From Burkholderia sp. 9120 (GTDB taxonomy: Bacteria > Pseudomonadota > Gammaproteobacteria > Burkholderiales > Burkholderiaceae): 64,000 bases of DNA. The notes beneath the pieces were generated by a model, which worked only from the letters and a program-made list of their open reading frames with translations, did not search any database and had not been told where the DNA came from. Position 1 is the stretch's first letter, and each line of letters begins with the position of its first letter. Made by a program: the position numbers and the translations under genes. Location of the stretch: assembly GCF_000745015.1 (NCBI RefSeq), contig NZ_JQNA01000002.1, positions 5,890,001 to 5,954,000 of the forward strand, in the 5' to 3' direction. Below, piece after piece: positions 8,653 to 19,720 of this stretch.

Positions 8653-9180
8653 TCAAGCCTCCTCAGCCGCAGCGTGAGCCGCGCACGCCGCCGCGCATGC
8701 AGGCATCACCACCTCGGCCAGTGCCGGATCGCCCGACGCCGCTCGCTTGATCGCCTTGCGAATCCGCGAGTACGTACCGCAGCGACAGATGTTCCCCGAC
8801 ATCGCCGTCGAGATGGTTTCATCGTTGACGGTCGGCTTATCCTTGAGAAACGCGGCCGCCTGCATCAACTGGCCGGACTGACAGTAGCCGCACTGCGGCA
8901 CATCCTCGGCGACCCAGGCCAGTTGCAGCGGATGCCGGCCGTCCTTCGACAACCCCTCTATCGTCGTAATGTTCTTGCCGGCCACCGCCACCGCCGGCAG
9001 CAAACACGAGCGCACCGCCTCACCTTCCAGATGCACCGTACACGCGCCGCAAAAACCCCCGCCACAGCCGAACTTCGTGCCGGTCAACCTGAGCCGGTCG
9101 CGCAACACCCACAACAGGGGCATGTCTTCCGGTACATTGTCGAGCGAGTGCCGCGTGTCGTTGACCACGATCTCGATCAT
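8653..9180 (-). CDS. (2Fe-2S) subunit of the molybdenum hydroxylase (IorA-like)
   Basis: 175 residues. Plant-type ferredoxin cluster ligands are C39, C44, C47 and C59 ([14 protein letters not shown], then C in VRSCLL). The second cluster ligands are in QCGYCQSGQ and ICRCGTY. It passes electrons from the molybdenum centre to an external acceptor. The start MIEIVVN is set by AGGAG seven bases upstream; longer frames add a basic tail without similarity. The C-terminal Ala/Cys-rich tail ([14 protein letters not shown]) is unusual. It is the first gene of the two-gene operon, divergent from the LysR gene at 9321. Confidence 0.92.
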   Translation of the reverse strand: MIEIVVNDTRHSLDNVPEDMPLLWVLRDRLRLTGTKFGCGGGFCGACTVHLEGEAVRSCLLPAVAVAGKNITTIEGLSKDGRHPLQLAWVAEDVPQCGYCQSGQLMQAAAFLKDKPTVNDETISTAMSGNICRCGTYSRIRKAIKRAASGDPALAEVVMPACAAACAAHAAAEEA

Positions 9181-9320
9181 GCGCTGTCTCCTGAATGTCG
9201 TTGTGCGGCGCGGCGCGTGCGAGGGCCGCACGGGCCGCGTGCTTGCGGCCATTATTGAAAGCCGTTAAGCCCAGCGCCAGCGACGATTTCTTCCATCACC
9301 CGTAAGTCCGGCTAACACCC

Positions 9321-10217
9321 ATGTTGAAGCGCTACCCGTCCCTTCAGTCGATGCAGGCGTTCCTGCAGGCCGCCCGCGTCGGCAGTTTTTCGAGCGCGGC
9401 GCGGCAGTTGTCGCTCACGCACAGCGCGATCAGCCAGCAGATCCGCACGCTCGAAGAGTTCGTGGGCCAGCCGCTGTTCGTGCGCGAAAGCGGCCGCGTG
9501 GTGTTGACCGACGCGGGTGTGCTGTTCGCGAACCAGCTGGCGGATGGCTTCGAGCAGATCGACCGGGCGTTGTCGTCGGTCAAGGAGCGCACGGTCAAGC
9601 AGTCGATCACACTCGACGTCGACCCCGAACTCGCGCAAAGCTGGCTGGTCGCGCGTTTGCCCGCCTTGCTCGGCACGCTGAGCGGCACGTCGTTGACGGT
9701 GCTGTCCACACCGCGTCACGAACGCAGCGCATTCGAGCGCGTGGATATCGCGCTGCGGTACGGGTATGGAGAATGGGACGGTTTCGAAAACGCGCTGATC
9801 TGCACCGACCGGTTGACGGCGGTCGGCTCGCCTGCGTTGCTGCCGGCGTGCAGCCTCGACACGCCGCTCACGCCCGAGCAATTGCTGGAGTTGCCGTTGC
9901 TCGGCTACACGAAACGCTCATGGATTCCCTGGCTCGCCGCGGCCGGCATGCCCGCTGTCGAGCCGGATGCGGTCGCCGTCTTCGATAACGCCGCCGGTTT
10001 GATCGCGGCGGCCAGCGCCGGTGTGGGCGCGGGTCTCGCGCGCGGCCTGCTCGCCGCCGACGCGATCCGCAACGGCACGCTGATCGAACTCACGCAGGTG
10101 GAAATTCCGACGCACTACAACCTGTACGCCGTCTGGCCACGCGACAAAGCAGAGCGGGTCGCGCCGTTGATCGACGCGATACGCGAACTGGTCGCGCAAA
10201 CGGTCAGCTCACGCTAG
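9321..10217 (+). CDS. LysR-type regulator beside the molybdenum hydroxylase
   Basis: 298 residues with a standard LysR helix-turn-helix (SMQAFLQAARVGSFSSAARQ, then LSLTHSAISQQIRTLE) and a GcvA/AmpR-like effector domain. It starts 140 bases from the divergent iron-sulfur subunit gene and most likely controls that operon. Its 3' end overlaps the convergent LysR gene by 14 bases. No obvious ATAC-type operator is seen in the shared intergenic region. Confidence 0.9.
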   Translation: MLKRYPSLQSMQAFLQAARVGSFSSAARQLSLTHSAISQQIRTLEEFVGQPLFVRESGRVVLTDAGVLFANQLADGFEQIDRALSSVKERTVKQSITLDVDPELAQSWLVARLPALLGTLSGTSLTVLSTPRHERSAFERVDIALRYGYGEWDGFENALICTDRLTAVGSPALLPACSLDTPLTPEQLLELPLLGYTKRSWIPWLAAAGMPAVEPDAVAVFDNAAGLIAAASAGVGAGLARGLLAADAIRNGTLIELTQVEIPTHYNLYAVWPRDKAERVAPLIDAIRELVAQTVSSR

Positions 10218-11091
10218 CCGCCACCTCCCGCACCGTCTCAAGAAACAACGCCAGCACCGGCGACGGCGCCTCGGCGCGATACCGCGCATGCAGCGACACT
10301 TCCGGACGCGGCGCGGCCACCGGCACGAACACCACGCCACCAGTGGACAATTGCCGCGTCGACGAAGGCAGCAACGCCACGCCGAGCCCTTCGCGCACGA
10401 GGCACAACAGCGTATGCACCTCGACCACCTCCTGTTCGATTTGCGGCGTAAACCCTGCTTCGACGCAGCAGTCCTGTAAGAAGCGCGCAAGCTGCGACTG
10501 CCGCAACCCGAACGACACGAAGCGCTCCGCCTCCAACTCGCGCAACGCCAGTTCGTCACGCGCGGCGAGCCGATGCCCCAATGGCAATGCCACCACGGCC
10601 GTCTCGCGCATCACCACCTCGCTGCGAATCTCCGCGTCCTCATGCGAGACGCGGAAGAAACACACATCGAGACGCCGCTCCTTCAGCGCGAGAATCTGCG
10701 CGGCCGGCGTCATCTCGTGCAACGTCCATTGCACTTGCGGATGCTTCTCCGCGAAAACCCGCAGCGCGCGCGGAATCGGTTCGACCATCGCTGAACTGAT
10801 GATGCCGATCTCGAGACTGCCCACTTCGCCACGCCCCGCGCAACGCGTCAGATCGATCGCGCGTTCGAACTGCGCGAAGATCAACGGCACCTGCTCCTTA
10901 AGTGTTTTCCCTGCATCGGTGAGTTCAACACGGTGCTGCGAACGCGTAAATAACGCGGTGCCCATCTCCTCTTCGAGGATGCGAATCTGCTGACTGAGAG
11001 GTGGCTGCGAAATGTGCAGGCGTGCGGCTGCCCGGCCGAAATGCAGTTCGTCGGCAAGCACCGCGAAGTAACGCAACAGCCGGATGTCCAT
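10204..11091 (-). CDS. LysR-type regulator of the amidohydrolase/decarboxylase operon
   Basis: 295 residues. The N-terminus MDIRLLRYFAVLADELHFGR, followed by AAARLHISQPPLSQQIRILE, is typical of the CatM/BenM/CbnR branch that senses aromatic or related acids. It is divergent from the amidohydrolase operon that begins at 11331, with 239 bases between them, which is the usual LysR-target layout. The ligand is probably the substrate or an intermediate of that pathway (inference). Confidence 0.9.
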   Translation of the reverse strand: MDIRLLRYFAVLADELHFGRAAARLHISQPPLSQQIRILEEEMGTALFTRSQHRVELTDAGKTLKEQVPLIFAQFERAIDLTRCAGRGEVGSLEIGIISSAMVEPIPRALRVFAEKHPQVQWTLHEMTPAAQILALKERRLDVCFFRVSHEDAEIRSEVVMRETAVVALPLGHRLAARDELALRELEAERFVSFGLRQSQLARFLQDCCVEAGFTPQIEQEVVEVHTLLCLVREGLGVALLPSSTRQLSTGGVVFVPVAAPRPEVSLHARYRAEAPSPVLALFLETVREVAASVS

Positions 11092-11330
11092 ATCGCAAAC
11101 GTATCAAGATCGTGGTTAAAAAATATTGTACAGAGCGTTTTTCTCTTGTGAGACTGCATCGCAAGCAGCAGTGCACATCAGTGTGACACTCGATGCCGGC
11201 GAGGGGAAGGCGCACAAAAATGCGCCTTGCAAAGGGCCGCATGGGTCAGCCCAATGGGCTGAGTCCATCGATGCGCCTGCCCGCGATCCGGCAACTGGAT
11301 ACACCAGTTCCTCTCAAGGAGATCGAGTAC

Positions 11331-12287
11331 ATGATCATCGACACCAGCTGTTATCCGACCAACCTGGTCGACCTCGCGTGGCGCCATGACGGCGAGCCAT
11401 TTTCCGGCGAGCGTCTGATCGAGGTGATGGACGGGCCGTACTTCATCAACGGCAAACCTCGTCGCATCGACAAGGCGTTTATTCAACCGCCGCAAGGCAA
11501 CACCATTTATACGTGGACCGATGGCGAACGCTCGGGCCGCGAGTCGATAGACGACTACATGGCGTACACCGTGGAAATGGTTCAGAAGTACCCGGACCGT
11601 TTGATCGGCTGCTTCGTCTACAACCCGCGTTGCGGTCCCGAGAACGGCGCGGAAGCGATCGAGTTCTACGCGAAAGAACACGGCTTCAAGATGGTGCAGT
11701 TGCAGGCCAACATGCATGCGTACCGCCCCGACCGCGCGCTCGACTGGCTGCGCCCCGCGCTGCGTAAGTGCGCGGATCTCGGCCTGCTGGTGAAGCTGCA
11801 CACCGGCGACGGTCCGTACAGCATTCCGAGCGAGTGGTATCCGCTGATTCGCGAATTCCCGTCGGTGAATTTCATCATGGCGCACTTCGGCGTGCAGACG
11901 GGCGGCGTGTATTGCTTCGAGCCGTATCAGATGGCGCTCGATACGCCGAACGTGTATTGCGAATCGAGCTGGTGCCTGCAATCGCGGATCGTCGAATTCG
12001 CGAAAGTACTGCCTACGCACAAGATTCTCTACGGTTCCGACACGCCGCCGAATGAGCCGGGCATGTGGTTGCGCCTGCTCGAAGTGTTGTGTCACGAACC
12101 GCCGCAAGGCCTCAACCTCGACGAAGACACGCTTGAGGATTACCTCGGCAACAACCTCGCCCGCATGATCGGACTTGAACCGAGCGCGCCGCCGCGAAGC
12201 GTCGAGGAAGCGCAAGCCTATCTGAAACAACATGCCGGCGCCGCGAAGCAATACGCCGGCCAGGCCGACTACGCAGGAGCCCGCTGA
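11331..12287 (+). CDS. Amidohydrolase-2-like protein lacking the HxH metal motif
   Basis: 318 residues of the amidohydrolase-related TIM-barrel family (relatives: ACMSD, gamma-resorcylate decarboxylase, LigY). It is very close to the next gene over its full length. The other metal and catalytic positions are kept: LHTGDG, MAHFGVQTGG and the YGSDTPPNEPGM aspartate. However, strand 1 reads MIIDTSCYPTN where the neighbour has MIIDTHLHPTN, so the HxH pair is replaced by S-C-Y. It may be a non-catalytic partner subunit or bind metal differently. The start is fixed by AAGGAG nine bases upstream. It ends with TGATG, overlapping the start of the second copy. Confidence 0.85.
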   Translation: MIIDTSCYPTNLVDLAWRHDGEPFSGERLIEVMDGPYFINGKPRRIDKAFIQPPQGNTIYTWTDGERSGRESIDDYMAYTVEMVQKYPDRLIGCFVYNPRCGPENGAEAIEFYAKEHGFKMVQLQANMHAYRPDRALDWLRPALRKCADLGLLVKLHTGDGPYSIPSEWYPLIREFPSVNFIMAHFGVQTGGVYCFEPYQMALDTPNVYCESSWCLQSRIVEFAKVLPTHKILYGSDTPPNEPGMWLRLLEVLCHEPPQGLNLDEDTLEDYLGNNLARMIGLEPSAPPRSVEEAQAYLKQHAGAAKQYAGQADYAGAR

Positions 12288-13213
12288 TGATCATCGATAC
12301 CCATCTGCACCCCACCAATCTCGTGGACGAAGCCTGGCGCCATACCGGCGAGCCGTTCACCGGCGAACGCCTGCTGAAGATGATGGACGGTCCTTACATC
12401 ATCAACGGCAAGCCGCGCCGTATCGACATGGGTTTCATTCAGCCGCCGCCGGGCAACACCGGCTACCGCGACGGCAATCGGCGCGGCCGCGAAGGCATTC
12501 GCGACTACATGTCGTATATCGCCGAACTCACGCAGAAGTACCCCGATCGTTTTATCGGCAACTTCACGTACAACCCGCGTTGGGGTCCGGAAAACGGCGC
12601 CGCCGAACTCGAATTCCACGTGAAGGAGTACGGCTTCAAAATGCTCAAGCTGCACGCGAACATGCACGGCTACCGGCCGGATCGCGCGCTCGACTGGTTG
12701 CGTCCGGCTATGAAGAAATGCGCGGAGCTCGGCGTGGTGGTGCTGATTCATACCGGCGACGGACCGTACACGATTCCGACGCAGTTCTACCCGATCATCC
12801 GCGAATTCCCGATGGTGAATTTCATCATCGGTCACTTCGGGATTCAGACCGGCGGCAACTATTCGTTCGAAGCCTTCTGGATGGCGATGGATACGCCGAA
12901 CGTGTATTGCGAATCCGGCTGGTGCTACCAGTCGCGCATCGTCGAATTCGCACGCGAGTTGCCGCGCAACAAGATCGTGTTCGGTACGGACTCGCCGCCT
13001 AATGAGCCGGGCATGTGGCTGCGCGAACTGGAAATGCTGTGCGGTCCCGCGCCGCAAGGCATGAATCTGGATGAAGACGGTCTCGAAGACTACATGGGCA
13101 ACAACATCGCCCGTCTGGTCGGCATCGAACCGACCAAGCCGCCGAAGGATCTCGCCGAAGCGGAAAAACGTTTGAAAGCCACGTATGTGAACGACGTCAC
13201 GCAGCCCGCTTAA
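12287..13213 (+). CDS. Amidohydrolase-2 family hydrolase or decarboxylase
   Basis: 308 residues, paralogue of the preceding gene. Metal-site residues are complete: HLH at positions 6-8, His in LIHTGDG, His in IIGHFGIQTGG, and Asp in FGTDSPPNEPGM. Members of this family hydrolyse ring amides or lactones, or decarboxylate aromatic and heteroaromatic acids with Zn or Mn. The start codon overlaps the upstream stop, so the two copies are translationally coupled and may form a heteromer. The CobW-type chaperone downstream could supply the metal. Confidence 0.9.
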   Translation: MIIDTHLHPTNLVDEAWRHTGEPFTGERLLKMMDGPYIINGKPRRIDMGFIQPPPGNTGYRDGNRRGREGIRDYMSYIAELTQKYPDRFIGNFTYNPRWGPENGAAELEFHVKEYGFKMLKLHANMHGYRPDRALDWLRPAMKKCAELGVVVLIHTGDGPYTIPTQFYPIIREFPMVNFIIGHFGIQTGGNYSFEAFWMAMDTPNVYCESGWCYQSRIVEFARELPRNKIVFGTDSPPNEPGMWLRELEMLCGPAPQGMNLDEDGLEDYMGNNIARLVGIEPTKPPKDLAEAEKRLKATYVNDVTQPA

Positions 13214-13329
13214 GGCTCGTCGGCGTCGCGAGGCGGGCGCGATTTTCACCGCTCCTGCCTCGCACACGGTGTCCTCTTTCGTTTTCGTTATCGCTCAAGT
13301 TTTAGCTTTCGCTTTGGACGGAGTTCACT

Positions 13330-14724
13330 ATGGCGGATAACCTCTTCCGCGCCACGCAGGATTTCCATCGCTTTGCGCTTGCGTATCGCGAGCACTATCC
13401 CGACGATGTATTGACGCTCACGCAGCCGCTTTCAGCCGATCAGGACGTGACGGCCGTCGTCGCGGAACTTGCGACACGTGGACAACATCCGATGCTGGTC
13501 TGCGACCACGTCGATGGAATTTCCACAACCCTCGTCACCAATTTCTTTGCCTCACGCACACGCATTGCGCGGCTCTTCGATATCGACGCATCCGGTTTGT
13601 TCGATGCGTATCAGCAGCGTGCCAATGCGCCGATTGCACCCGTATATGTTTCCAGTGGTCCCGTTCTCGATCAGGTCATAGAAGGCGACGCCGTCGATCT
13701 CGCGCAGTTGCCGATGATCCGTCACTTCGACACCGACCGCGGCCCGTACATCACCAACGCGGTGATCGTCGCCGAAGACCCGATCACCGGCGTCGCCAAT
13801 CTCAGCTATCACCGCTCGATGCGGCACGCGCGCAATGCACTCGCCACCAGCCTGCATTCGCGTGGCCACCTCTGGCGCATGTTGCAAACCGCCAAAGCAC
13901 GCGGCGACACGTTGAAGGTCGCGATGGTGATCGGCGCGCATCCGTTGTTCATGCTGGCCGCCGCCGCGCGCGTTCCGTTCGGCACGGATGAGCGCGCCAT
14001 TGCAGGCGCTCTGTTCGGCGCACCGCTGGAGCTGGTGCGCACGCCGCGCTATGGCATTGGCGTGCCTGCATCGGCCGAGTTCGTGCTGGAAGGCACGATC
14101 GATCCCGACGCGCATGCCGAAGAAGGCCCGTTCGGCGAATTCACCGGCTATTCGTCGGATCGCTCGACCAACAATGTGTTGCGCGTCGACACGATGATGA
14201 GACGCAACGACGCGTGGCTCGTCGACGTAGTCGGCGGTCCCTACGCCGAGCATCTAACGCTGGCCCGCCTGCCCCGCGAAGCAGAGATGAGCGAAAAGCT
14301 GAAGGCGCGCTTTCCGTCCGTCACCGCGCTGCACTACCCGAACTCGGGCACGCACTTTCACTGCTACGTGGCACTGAATCAGACACGCGACGGCGAAGCG
14401 CGTCAGATCATGCTCGCGCTGCTCGGCTGGGACCCGTACCTGAAGAACGTCGTCGCGGTGGACAGCGATATCGACATCACCAACGACTCGCAGGTGCTGT
14501 GGGCCATCGCGACGCACTTCCAGCCGCACCAGGACGTGTTTATCGTCGACGGCTTGCCGGGCAGTCCGCTCGATCCTTCATCGTCGGCGGCGGGCACGAC
14601 GTCGCGCATGGGGATCGACGCAACGCGCGGCTCGCAGTTCGACGGCATCCGCGCGCAGATCAGCGAACACGCGGCGCAACGCGCCGTAGACATCCTGGCT
14701 CGCGCCGCCGGAGCACAACGATGA
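13330..14724 (+). CDS. UbiD-family prenylated-FMN decarboxylase
   Basis: 464 residues, normal length for the UbiD family, which reversibly decarboxylates aromatic, heteroaromatic and alpha,beta-unsaturated acids using prenylated FMN. Visible family features include NLSYHRSMRH, AEFVLEGTIDPDAHAEEGPF and GEFTGY (the E...E pair of the active site), and VVAVDSDIDITND. The C-terminal half carries the oligomerisation domain. It starts after a 116-base gap with GGAG upstream. It overlaps its maturation partner, the UbiX gene, by four bases. It is not necessarily the ubiquinone enzyme; the catabolic context argues for a substrate-specific decarboxylase. Confidence 0.93.
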   Translation: MADNLFRATQDFHRFALAYREHYPDDVLTLTQPLSADQDVTAVVAELATRGQHPMLVCDHVDGISTTLVTNFFASRTRIARLFDIDASGLFDAYQQRANAPIAPVYVSSGPVLDQVIEGDAVDLAQLPMIRHFDTDRGPYITNAVIVAEDPITGVANLSYHRSMRHARNALATSLHSRGHLWRMLQTAKARGDTLKVAMVIGAHPLFMLAAAARVPFGTDERAIAGALFGAPLELVRTPRYGIGVPASAEFVLEGTIDPDAHAEEGPFGEFTGYSSDRSTNNVLRVDTMMRRNDAWLVDVVGGPYAEHLTLARLPREAEMSEKLKARFPSVTALHYPNSGTHFHCYVALNQTRDGEARQIMLALLGWDPYLKNVVAVDSDIDITNDSQVLWAIATHFQPHQDVFIVDGLPGSPLDPSSSAAGTTSRMGIDATRGSQFDGIRAQISEHAAQRAVDILARAAGAQR

Positions 14725-15329
14725 GCACGCGGCGGCTGGTAGTCGGCATTAGCGGCGCGTCCGGGTTTATCTACGGCGTGCGTCTACTGCAATTGCTGCG
14801 TGAGCTCGATATCGAAACGCATCTGACGGTCTCACGCAGCGCGTTACTCACGATGACGCACGAAACCGACTACAAGCTCGCCGACGTGAGCGCACTCGCC
14901 AGCGCCACCTATCGTTGCGACGACATGGCCGCGGCCATGTCCAGCGGCTCATTCCGCTCGATGGGCATGATCGTCGCGCCGTGTTCGATGAAGACGCTCG
15001 CCGAAATCGCCAGCGGCATGTCATCGACACTGATTTCACGCGCCGCCGACGTCACGTTGAAGGAACGTCGACCGCTCGTGCTGCTGGCGCGCGAAACGCC
15101 GTACACGCTGGCCCATCTGCGCAACATGACTGGCGTCACCGAAATGGGCGCGATCGTCGCGCCACCCGTACCGGCGTTTTACGCGCGCCCGGCTTCGCTC
15201 GACCAGATGATCGACCACACGCTAGGCCGTATGCTGGATCTGTTCGGTCTCGAAGCGGGCACCGTCAAACGCTGGCGAGAAGTTGAAACACCCGCAGTCG
15301 CACCCGCACCCGCACCGAAACCCGCCTGA
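14721..15329 (+). CDS. UbiX-type flavin prenyltransferase
   Basis: 202 residues. The N-terminus [20 protein letters not shown] gives the FMN-binding GxSGA loop. The core [20 protein letters not shown], followed by [20 protein letters not shown], is the signature of UbiX/Pad1. The enzyme attaches a dimethylallyl unit to FMN to make the cofactor of the adjacent UbiD-family enzyme. The start ATGA overlaps the decarboxylase stop. The Pro/Ala/Lys C-terminal tail (APAPAPKPA) is an add-on. Pairing of a dedicated UbiX with a UbiD is typical for catabolic decarboxylases. Confidence 0.95.
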   Translation: MSTRRLVVGISGASGFIYGVRLLQLLRELDIETHLTVSRSALLTMTHETDYKLADVSALASATYRCDDMAAAMSSGSFRSMGMIVAPCSMKTLAEIASGMSSTLISRAADVTLKERRPLVLLARETPYTLAHLRNMTGVTEMGAIVAPPVPAFYARPASLDQMIDHTLGRMLDLFGLEAGTVKRWREVETPAVAPAPAPKPA

Positions 15330-15369
15330 TAGCCGAACCGCAGCACGAACGACGACACGGAGAAGAGTC

Positions 15370-16446
<1,077 letters not shown>

Positions 16447-16561
16447 CGGGAGATCCGACCGACGCGTGAACCACGACTGCACGGCCAGCGCCGTGCGGCA
16501 TGACCTCGCGCGCCGATCGACAACCACAATCGCAGCATCCCTCTTGCATGGGAGACACGCC

Positions 16562-17902
16562 ATGAACACCGCCCTACACCCCGTCGATCGAATCCTGCCG
16601 AAGCGCCAGATGATCACGCTGGGTTTGCAGCACATGCTGGTGGCTTATATCGGCGCTATTGCGGTGCCGCTAATCGTTGCGTCGGCCTTGAAGATGTCGC
16701 CGGCCGACACGACCGTGCTGATCAGCACGGCCCTGTTTTGCTCGGGCATCTCGACGATCCTGCAAACTGTCGGCTTCTGGAAGTTCGGCGTGCGTCTGCC
16801 GATTCTGCAAGGCGTCGCGTTCAGCAGCGTCGGCCCGGTGATCGCGATCGGCACGAGTCCCGGCGTCGGCTTTGCCGGCGTATGCGGCGCGGTGATCGGC
16901 GCGGGTCTCTTCACGATGTTCGCCGCGCCATTGGTCGGACGCTTACGACGATTTTTCCCGCCCGTGGTGACGGGCTGCATCGTAACCGTGATCGGCTTGC
17001 AGTTATTCCCTGTCGCGTATCAATGGGCGGGCGGCGGCGAGGCCGCGCAGCAGCAGTTCGGCGCGTTGCCCTTTCTCAGCGTCACGCTGTTCGTCGCGAT
17101 CGTGATTCTCGGAATCAACCGCTTCGCCGGACCGTTCCTGCGCAATCTGTCGGTGCTGATCGGCTTGATCGCGGGCGGCATTCTGGCTTGTTCGCTCGGC
17201 ATGGGCAACTTCGCGAGCGTAGGCGCCGCGCCGTGGTTCACGATGCCGCTGCCGTTCCACTTCGGCACGCCCGTGTTCTCGCTGGTCCCCGTGCTGACGA
17301 TGATCGTTGTCATGGTCGTACAGATGGTCGAATCGATGGGCCTGTTCGTCGCGATCGGCGATATCGTCGATAAGGAAGTCAGCGAGGACGACGTCGTGCG
17401 AGGCATGCGCGCCAACGGTCTGGCGAGCGCGATTGCGGGCATGTTCGCGGCGTTTCCGTTCATCGCGTTCATGGAGAACGTCGGGCTCGTCATTCTGACG
17501 GGCGTACGCAGCCGTTGGGTGGTGGCGATCAGCGGTCTGCTGATGTGCGTGGTGGCGCTGGTGCCGAAGATCGGCGCGGTGGTGGCCTCGACGCCGTCGG
17601 CAGCGCTCGGCGGCGCCGGCATCGCGATGTTCGGCGTGGTGGTCGCAGCCGGCGTGCAGACGCTGGCGAAGGTGGACTTCGAGCGCAATCGCTACAACGT
17701 GCTGATCGTCGGTTTCACGATCGCCACGGCGCTGATTCCGGTCATGGCGCCGCAGGTTTTCAAACACATGCCCGACTGGACGCAACCGTTTCTGCATAGC
17801 GGCGTGGTACTGGCGTGCCTCGTCTCCGTCGTGCTGAACGCGGTGCTCAACGGCGCGCATGAAGAAGAAGTCGTGCCCGCCCACAACATGGTTCGCGAAT
17901 AG
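16562..17902 (+). CDS. NCS2-family nucleobase:cation symporter
   Basis: 446 residues of mostly hydrophobic helices, fitting the 14-helix NCS2 (xanthine/uracil permease) fold. It starts LPKRQMITLGLQHMLVAYIG, has the helix-8 carboxylate region FVAIGDIVDKEVSEDD, and helix 10 around FPFIAFMENVGLVILTG. These carriers import purines, pyrimidines and close analogues with protons. GGAG lies seven bases before the ATG. In this operon it should import the N-heterocyclic substrate of the downstream deaminase and the decarboxylase (inference). Confidence 0.92.
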   Translation: MNTALHPVDRILPKRQMITLGLQHMLVAYIGAIAVPLIVASALKMSPADTTVLISTALFCSGISTILQTVGFWKFGVRLPILQGVAFSSVGPVIAIGTSPGVGFAGVCGAVIGAGLFTMFAAPLVGRLRRFFPPVVTGCIVTVIGLQLFPVAYQWAGGGEAAQQQFGALPFLSVTLFVAIVILGINRFAGPFLRNLSVLIGLIAGGILACSLGMGNFASVGAAPWFTMPLPFHFGTPVFSLVPVLTMIVVMVVQMVESMGLFVAIGDIVDKEVSEDDVVRGMRANGLASAIAGMFAAFPFIAFMENVGLVILTGVRSRWVVAISGLLMCVVALVPKIGAVVASTPSAALGGAGIAMFGVVVAAGVQTLAKVDFERNRYNVLIVGFTIATALIPVMAPQVFKHMPDWTQPFLHSGVVLACLVSVVLNAVLNGAHEEEVVPAHNMVRE

Positions 17903-17991
17903 ACGGTCGACCTCCGCGCGGCGCTCGTACGGGTTTCATGCGCGGCAAAACGCGCGCGGCCGCTTCGCGGTAACTGAAAGGACATTGAATC

Positions 17992-19377
17992 ATGAGCATG
18001 CAAACTGAAGCGTTGCTGATCAAGAACCCTGTCGCCGTGATGAGCGGCATGAACGGAGACCGCGCGCGTTTAGGCCAGGTCGATCTGCGAATCCGCAACG
18101 GCCGGATCGAGACCATCGCGGCGAATCTCACTCCTCGCGCCGACGAACGCGTGATCGACGCACGGTCCTGCGTCGTCTATCCGGGCTGGGTGAATACCCA
18201 CCACCATCTGTTCCAGAACCTGCTGAAGGCGGTGCCGTCCGGCATCAATGCGGATTTGCAGGAATGGCTTGCCGCCGTGCCGTACCCACGCCTCGCGCGC
18301 TTCACGCCGGATCTGGCGCGCGTCGCCGCGCGTCTCGGCATGGCCGAACTGCTGCTCTCCGGCGTGACGACCTGCGCCGATCACCACTACCTCTATCACG
18401 CGGAAGGCAGCACCGAAACCGGCGATCTGCTGTTCGACGAAGCGGCGTCGTTCGGCATGCGCTTCGTGTTGTGCCGCGGTGGCGCTTTGCAGGCGGCAGG
18501 CGATCACCCCGGTTTTTCCAAGCTCGCGCTCAAACCGGAAACGCTCGATCAGATGTTGGCCGACATCGAGCGTTTGAAGGCGCGCTATCACGATGCGGGC
18601 GATGCTTCGATGCGCCGCGTCGTCGTCGCGCCCACCACGCCGACGTTCTCCCTGCCCCCCGAGTTGCTGCCGGAAGTCGCGCGGGCGGCTCGTCGGATGG
18701 GCCTGAGGTTGCATACGCATCTATCGGAGACGACCCGCTATGTCGACTTCTGCAAGGAGCGCTTCAACAAGCTACCGGTCGAGTTCGTCGCCGATCACGA
18801 ATGGCTCGGCCCCGATGTGTGGTTCGCGCATCTGGTGCATCTGCAGCCCAGCGAGATCGCCCTGCTCGCGGAAACCGGCAGCGGTTGCTCGCATTGTCCG
18901 GTCAGCAATGCGCGACTCGGCAGCGGTATCGCCCCCGCGCCGCAAATGGCCGCTGCCGGCGTGCCGATGTCGCTGGCCGTGGACGGCGTGGCGTCGAACG
19001 AATCCGGCAGCATGACCAACGAAGCGCATTTCGCGTGGCTCGTTCATCGCGCGGCCCAGGGCGCGGCGGCCACCACGGTCGAAGAAACGATTCATTGGGG
19101 CAGCGCGGGCGGTGCGGGCGTGCTCGGTCTCGACGCGGTCGGTACGCTCGAAGTGGGCAAGGCGGCGGACTTCGTGCTCTACGACGTGAGGGATCTGCGC
19201 TTCAACGGTTTTCACGATCTGGCGGTGGCGCCCGTGACGGCGGGCGAACCGGCGCGTGTGCGCTACAACGTGGTGAACGGCCGCGTGGTGGTGGACAACG
19301 GCGTGATTCCGGGCCTCGATCTCGACGCGCTTCGCCATGAAGCCGGCGAGGGTGTGAAGCGGCTACTAGCCGATTGA
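17992..19377 (+). CDS. Amidohydrolase-fold deaminase, 8-oxoguanine/isoxanthopterin type
   Basis: 461 residues of the TrzA/ATZ branch of the amidohydrolase superfamily. Metal-site motif NTHHHLFQNL near residue 67, LHTHLSETTRYVDFC, SHCPVSNARLGSG and AVDGVASNESGSM match 8-oxoguanine deaminases and pterin deaminases, which remove an exocyclic amino group from purine- or pterin-like rings. The composite domain closes with the usual GTLEVGKAADFVLYD strand. It is the last gene of the operon and lies 90 bases after the permease. The combination with the NCS2 permease supports a purine- or pterin-like substrate. A strong bidirectional terminator lies 160 bases downstream. Confidence 0.88.
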   Translation: MSMQTEALLIKNPVAVMSGMNGDRARLGQVDLRIRNGRIETIAANLTPRADERVIDARSCVVYPGWVNTHHHLFQNLLKAVPSGINADLQEWLAAVPYPRLARFTPDLARVAARLGMAELLLSGVTTCADHHYLYHAEGSTETGDLLFDEAASFGMRFVLCRGGALQAAGDHPGFSKLALKPETLDQMLADIERLKARYHDAGDASMRRVVVAPTTPTFSLPPELLPEVARAARRMGLRLHTHLSETTRYVDFCKERFNKLPVEFVADHEWLGPDVWFAHLVHLQPSEIALLAETGSGCSHCPVSNARLGSGIAPAPQMAAAGVPMSLAVDGVASNESGSMTNEAHFAWLVHRAAQGAAATTVEETIHWGSAGGAGVLGLDAVGTLEVGKAADFVLYDVRDLRFNGFHDLAVAPVTAGEPARVRYNVVNGRVVVDNGVIPGLDLDALRHEAGEGVKRLLAD

Positions 19378-19536
19378 GGAGCGCGCCGAGATCCGCGTAC
19401 GACACAGTGACGACCGTCTTATGAATTGACCCAATAGCGGTCGAATAAAAAATCGACATTCCCAGATATTGATCCGACCATCCGGACGGTAAATTATTTA
19501 AATAATTCCCATCCAGATATAATCAACACGCATAAA

Positions 19537-19572
19537 TTATAAAAATCACCTCGAAGGGGGTGATTTTTATAA
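19537..19572. terminator. Bidirectional intrinsic terminator
   Basis: TTATAAAAATCACC pairs perfectly with GGTGATTTTTATAA over 14 bases, around an 8-base loop (TCGAAGGG). The T-run on either strand makes it work in both directions. It closes the deaminase operon and insulates the next one. Confidence 0.85.
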
Positions 19573-19720
19573 ATCCAATACGCATCAGTCTTCCAAAAAA
19601 ATTACCCCAAAGTCTCTTCCTGAATGCCTTTATGGCCTAAATTCATGCCATAAGCATAGAAATAAAAAGATCTCTCTATTTTCCCAATCTGCAAATTACA
19701 AATCCGCCACGCATATCTCC

